Shown piece by piece: positions 39,890 to 48,205 of a stretch of DNA of 64,000 nucleotides (its first letter is position 1; each line of letters opens with the position of its first letter). The notes beneath the pieces are model-generated. The model was not told the origin of the DNA. It did not search any database and saw only the letters and a list, made by a program, of their open reading frames with translations. The DNA is from Azospirillum agricola. Lineage in GTDB: Bacteria; Pseudomonadota; Alphaproteobacteria; Azospirillales; Azospirillaceae. The stretch is taken from contig NZ_JAGINM010000012.1 in assembly GCF_017876095.1 (NCBI RefSeq), positions 124,001 to 188,000 of the forward strand, read 5' to 3'. Made by a program: the position numbers and the translations under genes.

Positions 39890-41938
39890 TCACGCCAGAT
39901 AATTCAGCAGCGAGAGCTTCTTGGTCTGCCCGGCCACGGTGTAGGCCGCCTGGAGGGTGTTCATCGAGGTGGCGAGGCGCGCCGCGACCTCGGTCGGATC
40001 GACGCCCTCAATGCCGGCGATCCGCTCGGTCAGGGTGGCGTTCGCCGCGGTGTGCGAGGTCTTGGTGCTCTCCATGGTCGAGAGGTCCGACGCCACCTTG
40101 GCGTGGATCGACCGCAGTTCGTCCGTCGCCTGGGCCATCAGCTCGCGCGACTTGCCGATGTACTCGGTGTATTTGCCGGGGTTGGTCGCCGCGACGCGCG
40201 CCATACGGAAGGCTTCCACCAGGGTCTGGAAGCCCTTCTCGTCGGCGCTCACCCCGTAGGTGACGTTCAGCCCGTCGTCGATGCTGACCTGCGACTTCCG
40301 GTAGGCGTCCGGATTCTGCTTCTTGGTGAGATATTCGGCGTCGTAGAAGGGCAGGTCGGGCGGGTTGGTGTAGGGAATGTCGGTGATCGGCGTGGCTTCG
40401 GGCGGCAGGGTCGCCACCGAGATGGTGTTCTCGATGGATCCGTTCGTCACCTTGGCGGCGGTCGAGAATTGCTGGATCCGGTCGGGATGGTTGGGATCGA
40501 CCATCGTGTTGCTGGTCAGCGAGATGCCGGCGCCGCTGCCCAGCGCGTCGATGGTGACGGGCGGCGGCGGCTTCAGGTTGGCGAACTGGGCGCGCAGCTT
40601 GTCGGACACCGCGGCGACGTCGGTGGTGCCGGCGTCGTAGTCGGTGTCGCTGACCGTGTAGCTGACCGTGTAGGTCTGATAGGGCGGCAGATCCTTCGGT
40701 TCGTTCGGATGGTTGGTGTAGTAGCGCTGGTTGTAGGGATCGTCCGGATCTCCCACCGTCACCGTGAATTCGAAGGTGTCGCCGATGTCGACGTTGGCGC
40801 CGTTGAAGCTGAAGCGCTCGACCTGGGGCAGCGTCGCCGTCGCCGTCTGCTGCGTGGTCGGCAGCGTGGCGGAGTTCTGCACGGTCGCGGCGTTCTGGAC
40901 ACGCGACGACACGGTGAAGCTCTGCCCCGGATCGTTGCCGACCAGCGTGATGATGCCGTTGCCCGTCGACACGGTCATCGGCAGCTTCGGGCTGGCCGCG
41001 TTCATCTGGGTGCTGAGAGTCTGCGCCAGGAAGGTCAGCGTCTTCGGGTCGCCCGGCTGGATCTGGTAGCCGAAGCTCTGGCCGTTGACCGTCACCTCGT
41101 AATAATCGTCGGTGTTCACCAGGGCGCCGTTCAGCGTGATCTTGCTGGTCTGCTTGGTCGCCATCAGGTCGGTGACGGGCTCGGTGGCGTAGCGCGAACC
41201 GGAGAACAGGAAGCGGTCGCCGAAGCGCTGGTTCAACATCGCCTGGATGTCGCGCATGGCGCCCTCGGCGCGCTCCTTCATCTGGTCGGCTTGCGGCCAG
41301 GAAACCGTGAAGTTGCTGCTCGACGCCGCCTTCAGGCTGTCGAAGGTCAGGTTCAGAACGGCGCCGTCGCCGGGACCGCCGGACATCGTGAAGTTGTAGC
41401 CCTTGCCGTCGTTGGGCGGCGTCGTGCCGAGATTGATCGCGCGCGTGGTCTTGCCGCCCAGCCCGTCCGTCACCGTCACGTCGAAGGTGCCGTTGGCGCC
41501 CGTCTGCGAGGGGATGGCGGTGACGGTGTAGCGGGCGCCGACCGTCAGCGAGGATTTGTCGACGTTCAGCGTCGTCTTCATCGCGTCGGGGTTGGCGTTG
41601 AAGGCGGAGGTGACGCTCGGCGGGCCGGGCTCGAACGGCATCAGGTTGCTGGCCTGCCAGTCCGTCGCGATCTTCTCCAGCGAGGTCAGCACCTTGTCCG
41701 TCGCGGCGACGCGCGGGCTGGCGGTGTTGATGTTCTGGAGGTAGTTGTCGCGCCGCGCCATCTCGGCCCGCAGATCCAGAAGCTTCTGGGTGTCCGCGCC
41801 GTAGGCGTTGAGGTCGATGGACTTCTTGCCCGTCGTCATCTGGGTCGACAGCGTGTCGACGTTGTTCTGGCCGTTCGACAGGTTCCGCACCAGGCTCAGA
41901 TACGATGCGTAGCTGCTGACTCCCGTTATCGAGCTCAT
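39890..41938 (-). CDS. flgL: Flagellar hook-filament junction protein FlgL (HAP3)
   Basis: A 682-residue protein, about twice the enteric length. The flagellin-like ends are conserved (VRNLSNGQNNVDTLSTQMTTG near the start, LQAAYTVAGQTKKLSLLNYLA at the end). The central ~450 residues are a beta-rich insertion, including two segments of the DDYYEVTVNGQSFGYQI type that resemble modules in FlgE and flagellin of this window. It overlaps flgK by ATGA and ends the flgE-flgK-flgL transcription unit. Confidence 0.92.
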   Translation of the reverse strand: MSSITGVSSYASYLSLVRNLSNGQNNVDTLSTQMTTGKKSIDLNAYGADTQKLLDLRAEMARRDNYLQNINTASPRVAATDKVLTSLEKIATDWQASNLMPFEPGPPSVTSAFNANPDAMKTTLNVDKSSLTVGARYTVTAIPSQTGANGTFDVTVTDGLGGKTTRAINLGTTPPNDGKGYNFTMSGGPGDGAVLNLTFDSLKAASSSNFTVSWPQADQMKERAEGAMRDIQAMLNQRFGDRFLFSGSRYATEPVTDLMATKQTSKITLNGALVNTDDYYEVTVNGQSFGYQIQPGDPKTLTFLAQTLSTQMNAASPKLPMTVSTGNGIITLVGNDPGQSFTVSSRVQNAATVQNSATLPTTQQTATATLPQVERFSFNGANVDIGDTFEFTVTVGDPDDPYNQRYYTNHPNEPKDLPPYQTYTVSYTVSDTDYDAGTTDVAAVSDKLRAQFANLKPPPPVTIDALGSGAGISLTSNTMVDPNHPDRIQQFSTAAKVTNGSIENTISVATLPPEATPITDIPYTNPPDLPFYDAEYLTKKQNPDAYRKSQVSIDDGLNVTYGVSADEKGFQTLVEAFRMARVAATNPGKYTEYIGKSRELMAQATDELRSIHAKVASDLSTMESTKTSHTAANATLTERIAGIEGVDPTEVAARLATSMNTLQAAYTVAGQTKKLSLLNYLA

Positions 41939-43344
41939 CGGATCACCGCCTCCAGCGCGTCAAACATTGCATTGGCCACTTGCATGACCCGTGCCGAAGC
42001 CTGGTAGGAGGTCTGAAGCTGTTGAAGCTGCGCGATTTCCTCGTCGATGTTGACGCCGGTGCGGGAGTGGTAGCGCTCGGTCAGCAGCTGCGCCGATTCC
42101 TTGTCGGAGGTCTGCTTGTCGTTGACCGACTTGGCCGTCGCCATCCAGGTGCCGGTGATGCCGCTGACCATCTGGCTGTAGGTCGCGTCGGTCATCTTGA
42201 GGCCGTCGGCGGTCAGGGTGCGGCCCGGCGCCTTCAGCGCCGAGACCACGTCGTTGATCGCCGAGCCCTTCACTTTCGCGGTGTTTTCCAACAGCTTGGC
42301 GTTCACGGCGATGGTGAAGCGGTCGCCGCCGGTGAAGAACTGCTCGCCCTGTTCGCCATCCTTGGAGATGGCGGAATCATAGGCGTCCCGGAAGCTGGTC
42401 GGCTCGCCGGGCTTGGTGGCGCCCGTGAAGGCCTGGGCGAACTGGTCGAGCTGCGAGCGCAGCTTGCGGATCACCTCGGCCGTCGGGTCGCCGCTGGCCG
42501 CCGTCGGCGGGTCGGTCAGCGAGCCGTCCTGGCGCATCTTCAGCAGGGCGCCGAGCTTGCCGTCGCTCAGATGGCCGTTGATCGAGGTGATTTGATTGCC
42601 GACCTGTAGGTTGATATTGCCGCCGTCGAAGGAAAGTTTTGCCGGTTCGGCATCGACCAGCCCGAGGCCCGACGGCGTGAAGATGGCGATGCGGCCGTCC
42701 GGGCGCTCGACGGTCCGGATGTTCATGTAGCCGCTCAGCTCGCGGATCAGGCCGTCGCGCTTGTCGGCGACCTCGTTGGCGGCCGCACCCTGGCTCTTCA
42801 ACGACACGATGTCGTTGTTGATCTGGTTGATGTCCTTGAGAAGACCGTTCACCCTGGTCAGTGAATCGTCCATGTCGGTCTTCATGTTGCGGTCGAGCTG
42901 CTCCACGCCCTCCGACACGCGGCGGATCTCGCGCGCGAAGTTGTCGGCGGCCTGGACCAGCTGATACTGCGCCGTCTCGTCCTCCGGCGTTGTCGCCAGC
43001 GTGCTCCAGGCGGACTGGAACTTGGCGGCGTACTCGTTGATCAGCGGCGTGCCGTTGGTGGTGCGCAGCAGGTCGCCCAGCTGCTGCATGTAGGTCGCCT
43101 GCACCGCCGAGCCGCCGGAGCGCGAGTTCAGTTCCTCGACCTGGGCCTTCAGCGCCTGGTCGACCTCGCGCCGGTACTGGGTGTTGATGATCTGGCCGCT
43201 GCCGTCGACCGTCTGCTGGACGGTGTGGCGCGTGCGGGTGGGGTCGTCGGCACGGGCGATGTTGTCCGAAACCAACTTCACGTTGGCCTGGACGGTGCGC
43301 AGACCGGCGGTCGCACTGTTCAAGGCGCTGAAGAGGGAGGACAT
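41935..43344 (-). CDS. flgK: Flagellar hook-associated protein FlgK (HAP1)
   Basis: A 469-residue axial protein. The rod-family N-terminus is SLFSALNSATAGLRTVQANVKLVSDNIA and the C-terminus is EEIAQLQQLQTSYQASARVMQVANAMFDALEAVIR. The middle has the FlgK-type helix INQINNDIVSLKSQGAAANEVADKRDGLIRELS. Coupled to flgL by ATGA and 79 bases downstream of flgE. Confidence 0.94.
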   Translation of the reverse strand: MSSLFSALNSATAGLRTVQANVKLVSDNIARADDPTRTRHTVQQTVDGSGQIINTQYRREVDQALKAQVEELNSRSGGSAVQATYMQQLGDLLRTTNGTPLINEYAAKFQSAWSTLATTPEDETAQYQLVQAADNFAREIRRVSEGVEQLDRNMKTDMDDSLTRVNGLLKDINQINNDIVSLKSQGAAANEVADKRDGLIRELSGYMNIRTVERPDGRIAIFTPSGLGLVDAEPAKLSFDGGNINLQVGNQITSINGHLSDGKLGALLKMRQDGSLTDPPTAASGDPTAEVIRKLRSQLDQFAQAFTGATKPGEPTSFRDAYDSAISKDGEQGEQFFTGGDRFTIAVNAKLLENTAKVKGSAINDVVSALKAPGRTLTADGLKMTDATYSQMVSGITGTWMATAKSVNDKQTSDKESAQLLTERYHSRTGVNIDEEIAQLQQLQTSYQASARVMQVANAMFDALEAVIR

Positions 43345-43423
43345 GGCCGTGGACCTTTCGCGGAACGGGAGGGGCGGGGCGGCGGCGTGGCCGCCCCGTC
43401 AGCTCAAAGCCGAGGGTGGCGCG

Positions 43424-45793
43424 TCAGCGCTTCAGCCCGAGGACTTCCTGGAGCATCTCGTCGGAGGTCGTGACGATCTTGGTGTTGGCGGAGTAGGTCC
43501 GCTGGGTGACGATGAGCTTGGTGAACTCGTCGGCGATGTCGACGTTCGAGCCCTCGACGCTGTTGGCGATCACGGCGCCGGCCCCGTTGGTCTCCGGATC
43601 GTTGAAGTTGGGCTTGCCCGCCTCCTCGCTCTCCAGGAAGACGCCGCCGGATTCGCGTTGCAGCGCGTTGGGGTTGTTGAAGGTGATGATCGGCACCTTC
43701 GCGATCACCTTCGAGCGACCGTTGTCGTAGTTGACCAGCACGTTGCCGTCGTCGCCGAAAACCACGTCCTTGAACTGGCCTCTCGGCGCGCCGTTCTGGA
43801 TGAGCTGGGTGACGTTCATCTGCTCGCCGGCGTACTGGGTAAGACCGCCGGGCTTCTGGTACTTGCCCATGTTCAGCGTGATCTGCTGCGGGCCGAAGCC
43901 GTAATCCACCGTGAAGGTGATGTTGGCGTCGGCGCCGGCCGCCTGGGTCGCGGCGCTCACCGCCGTGCCGGTGCCGACCAGGGCCGTCGATATGTTGGTC
44001 AGCGTGCCCACCGTCTCCGGCGTCTTGCCGAAGGTCAGGCCGATGTGTGCCGGCGTCTGGCCGGCGACGCAGGTCTGCTCCAGGGTGAACTGGTTGGCCG
44101 TCGTTCCGTCCGCCGTCTTGGCGGTGATGGTGATGACGCCGCCCTGTGCGGTGGCGGTGACCGGAAGCGAGGTGTTGGAGTTGATCTTGTTGGCCAGCGC
44201 GGCGGTGATGTCCTCCATGGTCATCTCCTCGCCGGTGGTGCTGTAGGTCACCGGCGTGCCGTTGACGCTCAGCGAGTAGAGCGTGCCGACGTCGCCCGGC
44301 GTGCCCGTCAGGGTCACCGTGCGGCTCTGCCGGACGCCCGCCACGTTGGCGGTGGAGAAGACGCCGGTCAGCGTGTTCGCCGCCGAGCTGGAGTTCGTCA
44401 CGCCGCTGGAGGTGCCGACGGTTCCGCCGGCGACGTTCGCCTGGATGCTCAGCACGCCGCCGGTCGCGGTGGCGGTCACGTTGCCGAGAGAGGCGGAGGC
44501 GGCGTTGATGCGGTTGGCCAGCTCCTGCACCACGCCGGTCGCGTTGGCGTAGGTCGAGTAGGTCTGGGCGGTCACCGTCACCGCCACGACCGTGCCGTTG
44601 ACGTTGATCCGGTAGACGTCGCCGACGTCGATCTGCGACTGCGGGAAGGTGAAGCGGTCGATCTGGCCGGCGACCGAGGTCGGGTTGGTGGTGGTCGGGC
44701 CGGTGATCGTGTTGGAGGTCGGGGTCGAGCCCTGGACGCTCTGGGAGATCTTGAACGGCGTGCCGGCGTTGCGGGCGGTGACGTGGATGACGTTGTTCGT
44801 CACCGTCGCCAGCACCGGCGCGGCGGGGGAGGCCGAGTTGATCTGGTTCGCCAGCGCGCCGGCGAGGCCCGAATAGGTGCGGACCGACGCGATGTTGTCG
44901 GCGGTGATCTTCAGGCTGTAGTTGGTGCCGTCCACCGAGACGGTGTAGATGTCGCCGATGCGCAGGTTGTCCTGGCCGTTCGTGTTCTGGCCGGTGATCA
45001 CCACCGCGTTGACCTGGGCGATCGCGGTCACGCCGGCGGTGTTCTGGCCGAAGGTCGCGGTGGCCGGGTAGCCGGCGAAGCTGCCGTCGACCGGCTTGGT
45101 GTTGGAGCCGGGCGCGTCCAGCGTCAGCCGCCAGTCGCCGCCGGCCTGCTGGCGCCACTGGAAGTTGACGGTGCGCGGGTTGCCCTGGGTGTCGAAGATC
45201 TGGATGCTGGAATCGGGGATCTTCTGGCCCTTGGCCGGGGTCGCCGGCAGGTTGGCCGACAGATCGATGCCGTTGGTCGCCACCGGCTTGTCGATCAGCG
45301 AGTTCACCTGGATCGGCTGCACCTGATCCTTCTGCAACTGGCCGGTCACCGGGTCGGCGACCCAGCCGTTCAGCGCGTAGCCGGCGCTGTTGACCAGATA
45401 GCGGTTCTTGTCCAGCTCGAAGTCGCCGGCGCGGGTGTAGTAGGCCGACGACGAGTTGACCGTCCCGGTCTGCGTCTGCACCAGCGTGTTGGAGCCCTGG
45501 GTGTTCAGTTTGGAGACGCTGAAGAAGCCCTGCCCCTGGATGGCGATGTTGGTCGGGCTCTGAACCTGGGTCAGGTTGCCCTGGATGTTGTTCATGAAGA
45601 CCGGCTGCGCCGACACGCCGCCCGGCGCGTGGATCCGCGCGTTCGATTGGAGAACCAGCGTCTCGAAGGCCGAATCCACCCGCTTGTAGCCGATGGTCGA
45701 GGAGTTGGCGATGTTGTCCGAGATGTGGCCAAGAGCCTTCGACTGGGCATTCAGGCCGAGAACGGCGGTTGTCATCGAACCGAAGATGCTCAT
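43424..45793 (-). CDS. flgE: Flagellar hook protein FlgE, long form
   Basis: A 789-residue hook protein, far longer than the ~400 residues of enterics. N-terminal motif SIFGSMTTAVLGLNAQSKALGHISDNIANSSTIGYKRV and C-terminal VEGSNVDIADEFTKLIVTQRTYSANTKIV are typical. Between them three successive modules of ~80 residues share the pattern GD.Y.(V/I).V(D/N)GT ... LA..INA ... (V/L)(I/S)(H/I)(V/I)TA (about 44990-44735, 44640-44400 and 44315-44065). The ATG at 45793 follows CGGAGA at ~10 bases. A sigma-54 promoter lies 49 bases upstream. Confidence 0.94.
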   Translation of the reverse strand: MSIFGSMTTAVLGLNAQSKALGHISDNIANSSTIGYKRVDSAFETLVLQSNARIHAPGGVSAQPVFMNNIQGNLTQVQSPTNIAIQGQGFFSVSKLNTQGSNTLVQTQTGTVNSSSAYYTRAGDFELDKNRYLVNSAGYALNGWVADPVTGQLQKDQVQPIQVNSLIDKPVATNGIDLSANLPATPAKGQKIPDSSIQIFDTQGNPRTVNFQWRQQAGGDWRLTLDAPGSNTKPVDGSFAGYPATATFGQNTAGVTAIAQVNAVVITGQNTNGQDNLRIGDIYTVSVDGTNYSLKITADNIASVRTYSGLAGALANQINSASPAAPVLATVTNNVIHVTARNAGTPFKISQSVQGSTPTSNTITGPTTTNPTSVAGQIDRFTFPQSQIDVGDVYRINVNGTVVAVTVTAQTYSTYANATGVVQELANRINAASASLGNVTATATGGVLSIQANVAGGTVGTSSGVTNSSSAANTLTGVFSTANVAGVRQSRTVTLTGTPGDVGTLYSLSVNGTPVTYSTTGEEMTMEDITAALANKINSNTSLPVTATAQGGVITITAKTADGTTANQFTLEQTCVAGQTPAHIGLTFGKTPETVGTLTNISTALVGTGTAVSAATQAAGADANITFTVDYGFGPQQITLNMGKYQKPGGLTQYAGEQMNVTQLIQNGAPRGQFKDVVFGDDGNVLVNYDNGRSKVIAKVPIITFNNPNALQRESGGVFLESEEAGKPNFNDPETNGAGAVIANSVEGSNVDIADEFTKLIVTQRTYSANTKIVTTSDEMLQEVLGLKR

Positions 45794-45841
45794 GGCCGGT
45801 GGTCTCCGAAAGAAAGGGCGAGCGTGTTGACGCCCTATCAA

Positions 45842-45856
45842 GCAAGGAGAATGCCA
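45842..45856 (-). promoter_or_regulatory. Sigma-54 promoter of the flgE-flgK-flgL unit
   Basis: On the minus strand TGGCATTCTCCTTGC has GG and GC spaced by exactly 10 bases, as in the -24/-12 consensus. The predicted start is near 45830, 37 bases before the flgE ATG. It matches the element before flagellin, so the two late flagellar units share sigma factor control. Confidence 0.87.
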
Positions 45857-45905
45857 ACTTTCGGAAGAGCGGCAGGGCCTTGTTTTCCGAGGGTTTTTGA
45901 CGGAA

Positions 45906-45934
45906 CGGCAGGAACGGTGCCGGAAATTGCCGGG
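45906..45934 (-). promoter_or_regulatory. Candidate enhancer (FlbD-like) sites of flgE
   Basis: Fifty to eighty bases upstream of the -24 element lie a dyad CGGCA-N7-TGCCG (45906-45922) and the 12-mer CCCGGCAATTTC (minus strand of 45923-45934), the latter identical to 10130-10141 before flagellin. The arms match the five-dyad flagellin array; the spacer here is 7 rather than 5. Confidence 0.65.
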
Positions 45935-46033
45935 CGCTGGGAAAGTTTCGCCTAGTGACCGCCGCGCGAAAAGGGGAAGAAAGCTCCCGTCCTTCCGCGG
46001 ACGGCCCCCGCCGTCCCTTCGCCATCGGACGGG

Positions 46034-48205
46034 TCAGCGCGCGGCGAAACGCTCCATCAGCGCGCGGCCGTAGGCCAGAAGCCGTTCGACGGCGGCGTGA
46101 CGGGCATCGATGCCGGCGAACAGGCGGCGTGCCTCCTCGGACTCGTCCCGGCGGAAGGCGGGGTCGTGGGCCAGACGCCGCGCCCGCTCGGTGAAGGCGT
46201 CCCATTGGCTGGCGGCGCGCGACGGGCCGACCACCGCCGCCACGTCGCCCTGGTTCAGCGTGACCACAGGCAGGCCGTCGGCCAGGGCATAGGCGGCGCT
46301 GCCGCCGCCACCCTGGCGGGGCGGGTTCAGATAGGCGTCGGCGACATGGTAGAGCGCGCGGATCTCCGGCACGAAGCCCAGGCTGCGCAGGCGCCCGGCG
46401 TTGCGTGCGGAGGCGAGCCGGCCGGGCAGGGTCGCCACCGGCCCGGCGAAGGCGACCAGCGCGTTCGGGCAGAGGTCGAGCAGGGCGTCGAGCCGCTCGA
46501 TGAAGGCGGACGTCACCTCCTCGTCCAGCCGCCCTCCCACCACCGTGAAGACGAAGGCGTCGTCGGGCAGGCCGAAGGCGGCGCGGCGGGCGCCCGGAGC
46601 CTCCGGCGGGGCGGAGTAGCCGAAGCGGAAGGGACGGAGACGCTCGGCGAAGGACGCGCGGTATTCCTCCGGCAGACCGACGGTGGGATCACCGTCGTCG
46701 AAACTCAGCAGGATGTCGGCCATCGAGCAGGTCAGCCCGCTGGTCGTCGGGATGCAGATGGTCGGCCGCACTCCGGCGAACAGGTCGGCGGCGAGGACCG
46801 ATCCGCCGAAGGAGACGACCAGATCGGGATCGAAGCCCTCGATGGTCTCGACAAGGCCGCGGATCTTCGCCTCCGAGAGGCTGCGCTCGACCGACGACCA
46901 GGTCCGGACGGTGGCGCCGTCCTCGCTCACCGTGACCGGGCCGGCAAGGCCGGGCGTCACCACCGCCTGGAAAGGCGGGACGAAGGCGGTCAGCACGGCG
47001 CTGGGCAGCAGGTTGCCGTTCACCAGCAGCACCGCGCAGCCGAAAGCGTCCTGAAGCCGGCGGGCGTAGTCGAAGGCGTCGCGCGACGGCTGGTGCATCG
47101 GCCGGGTGAACTGGTTGGTCACGATGGCGATGCGGCGAGGCTCCCCCGCCCGGACCGTGAAGGGCTTGGGCGCCACCGCGAAGCGGCGCTTCACCTCCCG
47201 CAGGATCCAGCGGTAGAAGCGCGGCAGGTCGCCCGCCGTGAAGACCGCGAGCCGGGTTCCGAGCGGGCGGCCGAGAAAGATCTGCCGGCTGATCGACCAA
47301 TAGACGGCCTGGGCAACGTCCAGCGGCCAGTCGGCGCCGTTGCCGATCACGGTGTGGATCAGCCGTTCATAGTGATAGAGGTCGCCGCTGAGCCGGAACT
47401 GCACCGAGGCGTCGAGGATCGGGTCGCCGCACGGCGGGTCCTCCTCGAGCGCGTCGAGCAGGCGCCGGGGCAGGGCGGGCTGGCCGTTCAGCAACGTGTC
47501 GCAGAGCTGCTCGATCACCGCCAGCCGCTCCGGCCCGCCCGGGTTGCGGCACTGCGCCCGCACATCCGCGAGCAGCAGGTCCTGCCAGTCCGCCGGGGGC
47601 GCCGCCGGGGGCGCCGTGGGGGAAACCTCCGGGTTTTCCGTCGCCACGGTGGCGGACAGCGCGTCGTGGCGCTGCCGCGCATCGGCGTGGCCGGGATCGT
47701 GGCGCAGGCAGGCGGCGAACGCCTCCACCGCCTCCGACGCCCGCCCCAGAGCCTCGAGAGCCAGCCCGAGCCCATGCCAGGACGGCGCCGACGCCGCGTC
47801 GCGGGCCAGCGCGCGCTGGAAGCTGTCCGCCGCCGCCTGGGCGTTTCCGCGCGCCAGCTCGACCACCCCGAGATTGCGGTGGGCGTCGATGAAGCCGGGG
47901 TCGAGGTCGATGGCACGGGCGTGGCTGGCCGCCGCCTGGTCGAGGGCGCCGGTGACGCGCAGGGCTTCGCCGAGGTTGCTGTGATAGGCCGGGTTGCGGT
48001 CGTCGATGGCGATGGCGCGGCCGATGACGTTGATCGCCGTCAGCGGGTCGCCGGTCTGGTAGGCGATGACGCCGATGAGATGGATGGCGTCGGCGTTGGC
48101 GCGGTCCTGGGCCAGCACCTGCCGATAGAGCGCCAGCGCGCCCGGCAGGTCGCCCGCCTGATGCGCCGTCAGTCCCCGGTTCAGAAGGGAGGCGCCGTCG
48201 GTCAT
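46034..48205 (-). CDS. TPR-glycosyltransferase, paralogue of the 2.2-kb gene
   Basis: A 723-residue protein. TPR units fill residues ~1-190 (LNRGLTAHQAGDLPGALALYR, HSNLGEALRVTG, HRNLGVVELARG). Residues ~245-720 align along their length with the protein at 2170-3747: LYHYERLIH, RRIAIVTNQFTRPMHQPSRDAFDYARRLQD, FDPDLVVSFGGS, TICIPTTSGLTCSMADILL and NPPRQGGGGSAAYALADGLPVV. So it joins a TPR module to a GT-B enzyme that also exists alone. Its start overlaps the stop of the upstream TPR gene (ATGA). Confidence 0.87.
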   Translation of the reverse strand: MTDGASLLNRGLTAHQAGDLPGALALYRQVLAQDRANADAIHLIGVIAYQTGDPLTAINVIGRAIAIDDRNPAYHSNLGEALRVTGALDQAAASHARAIDLDPGFIDAHRNLGVVELARGNAQAAADSFQRALARDAASAPSWHGLGLALEALGRASEAVEAFAACLRHDPGHADARQRHDALSATVATENPEVSPTAPPAAPPADWQDLLLADVRAQCRNPGGPERLAVIEQLCDTLLNGQPALPRRLLDALEEDPPCGDPILDASVQFRLSGDLYHYERLIHTVIGNGADWPLDVAQAVYWSISRQIFLGRPLGTRLAVFTAGDLPRFYRWILREVKRRFAVAPKPFTVRAGEPRRIAIVTNQFTRPMHQPSRDAFDYARRLQDAFGCAVLLVNGNLLPSAVLTAFVPPFQAVVTPGLAGPVTVSEDGATVRTWSSVERSLSEAKIRGLVETIEGFDPDLVVSFGGSVLAADLFAGVRPTICIPTTSGLTCSMADILLSFDDGDPTVGLPEEYRASFAERLRPFRFGYSAPPEAPGARRAAFGLPDDAFVFTVVGGRLDEEVTSAFIERLDALLDLCPNALVAFAGPVATLPGRLASARNAGRLRSLGFVPEIRALYHVADAYLNPPRQGGGGSAAYALADGLPVVTLNQGDVAAVVGPSRAASQWDAFTERARRLAHDPAFRRDESEEARRLFAGIDARHAAVERLLAYGRALMERFAAR

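Noticed and set aside
45815..45836. Hairpin AGGGCG/CGCCCT before flgE as a 5' leader structure like that of flagellin
   Set aside because: The upstream arm (45831-45836) lies before the predicted start at ~45830, so the transcript would not contain the whole stem.
43181..45955. A 924-codon plus-strand frame over flgE
   Set aside because: It is the antisense of FlgE, which has clear family motifs at both ends.
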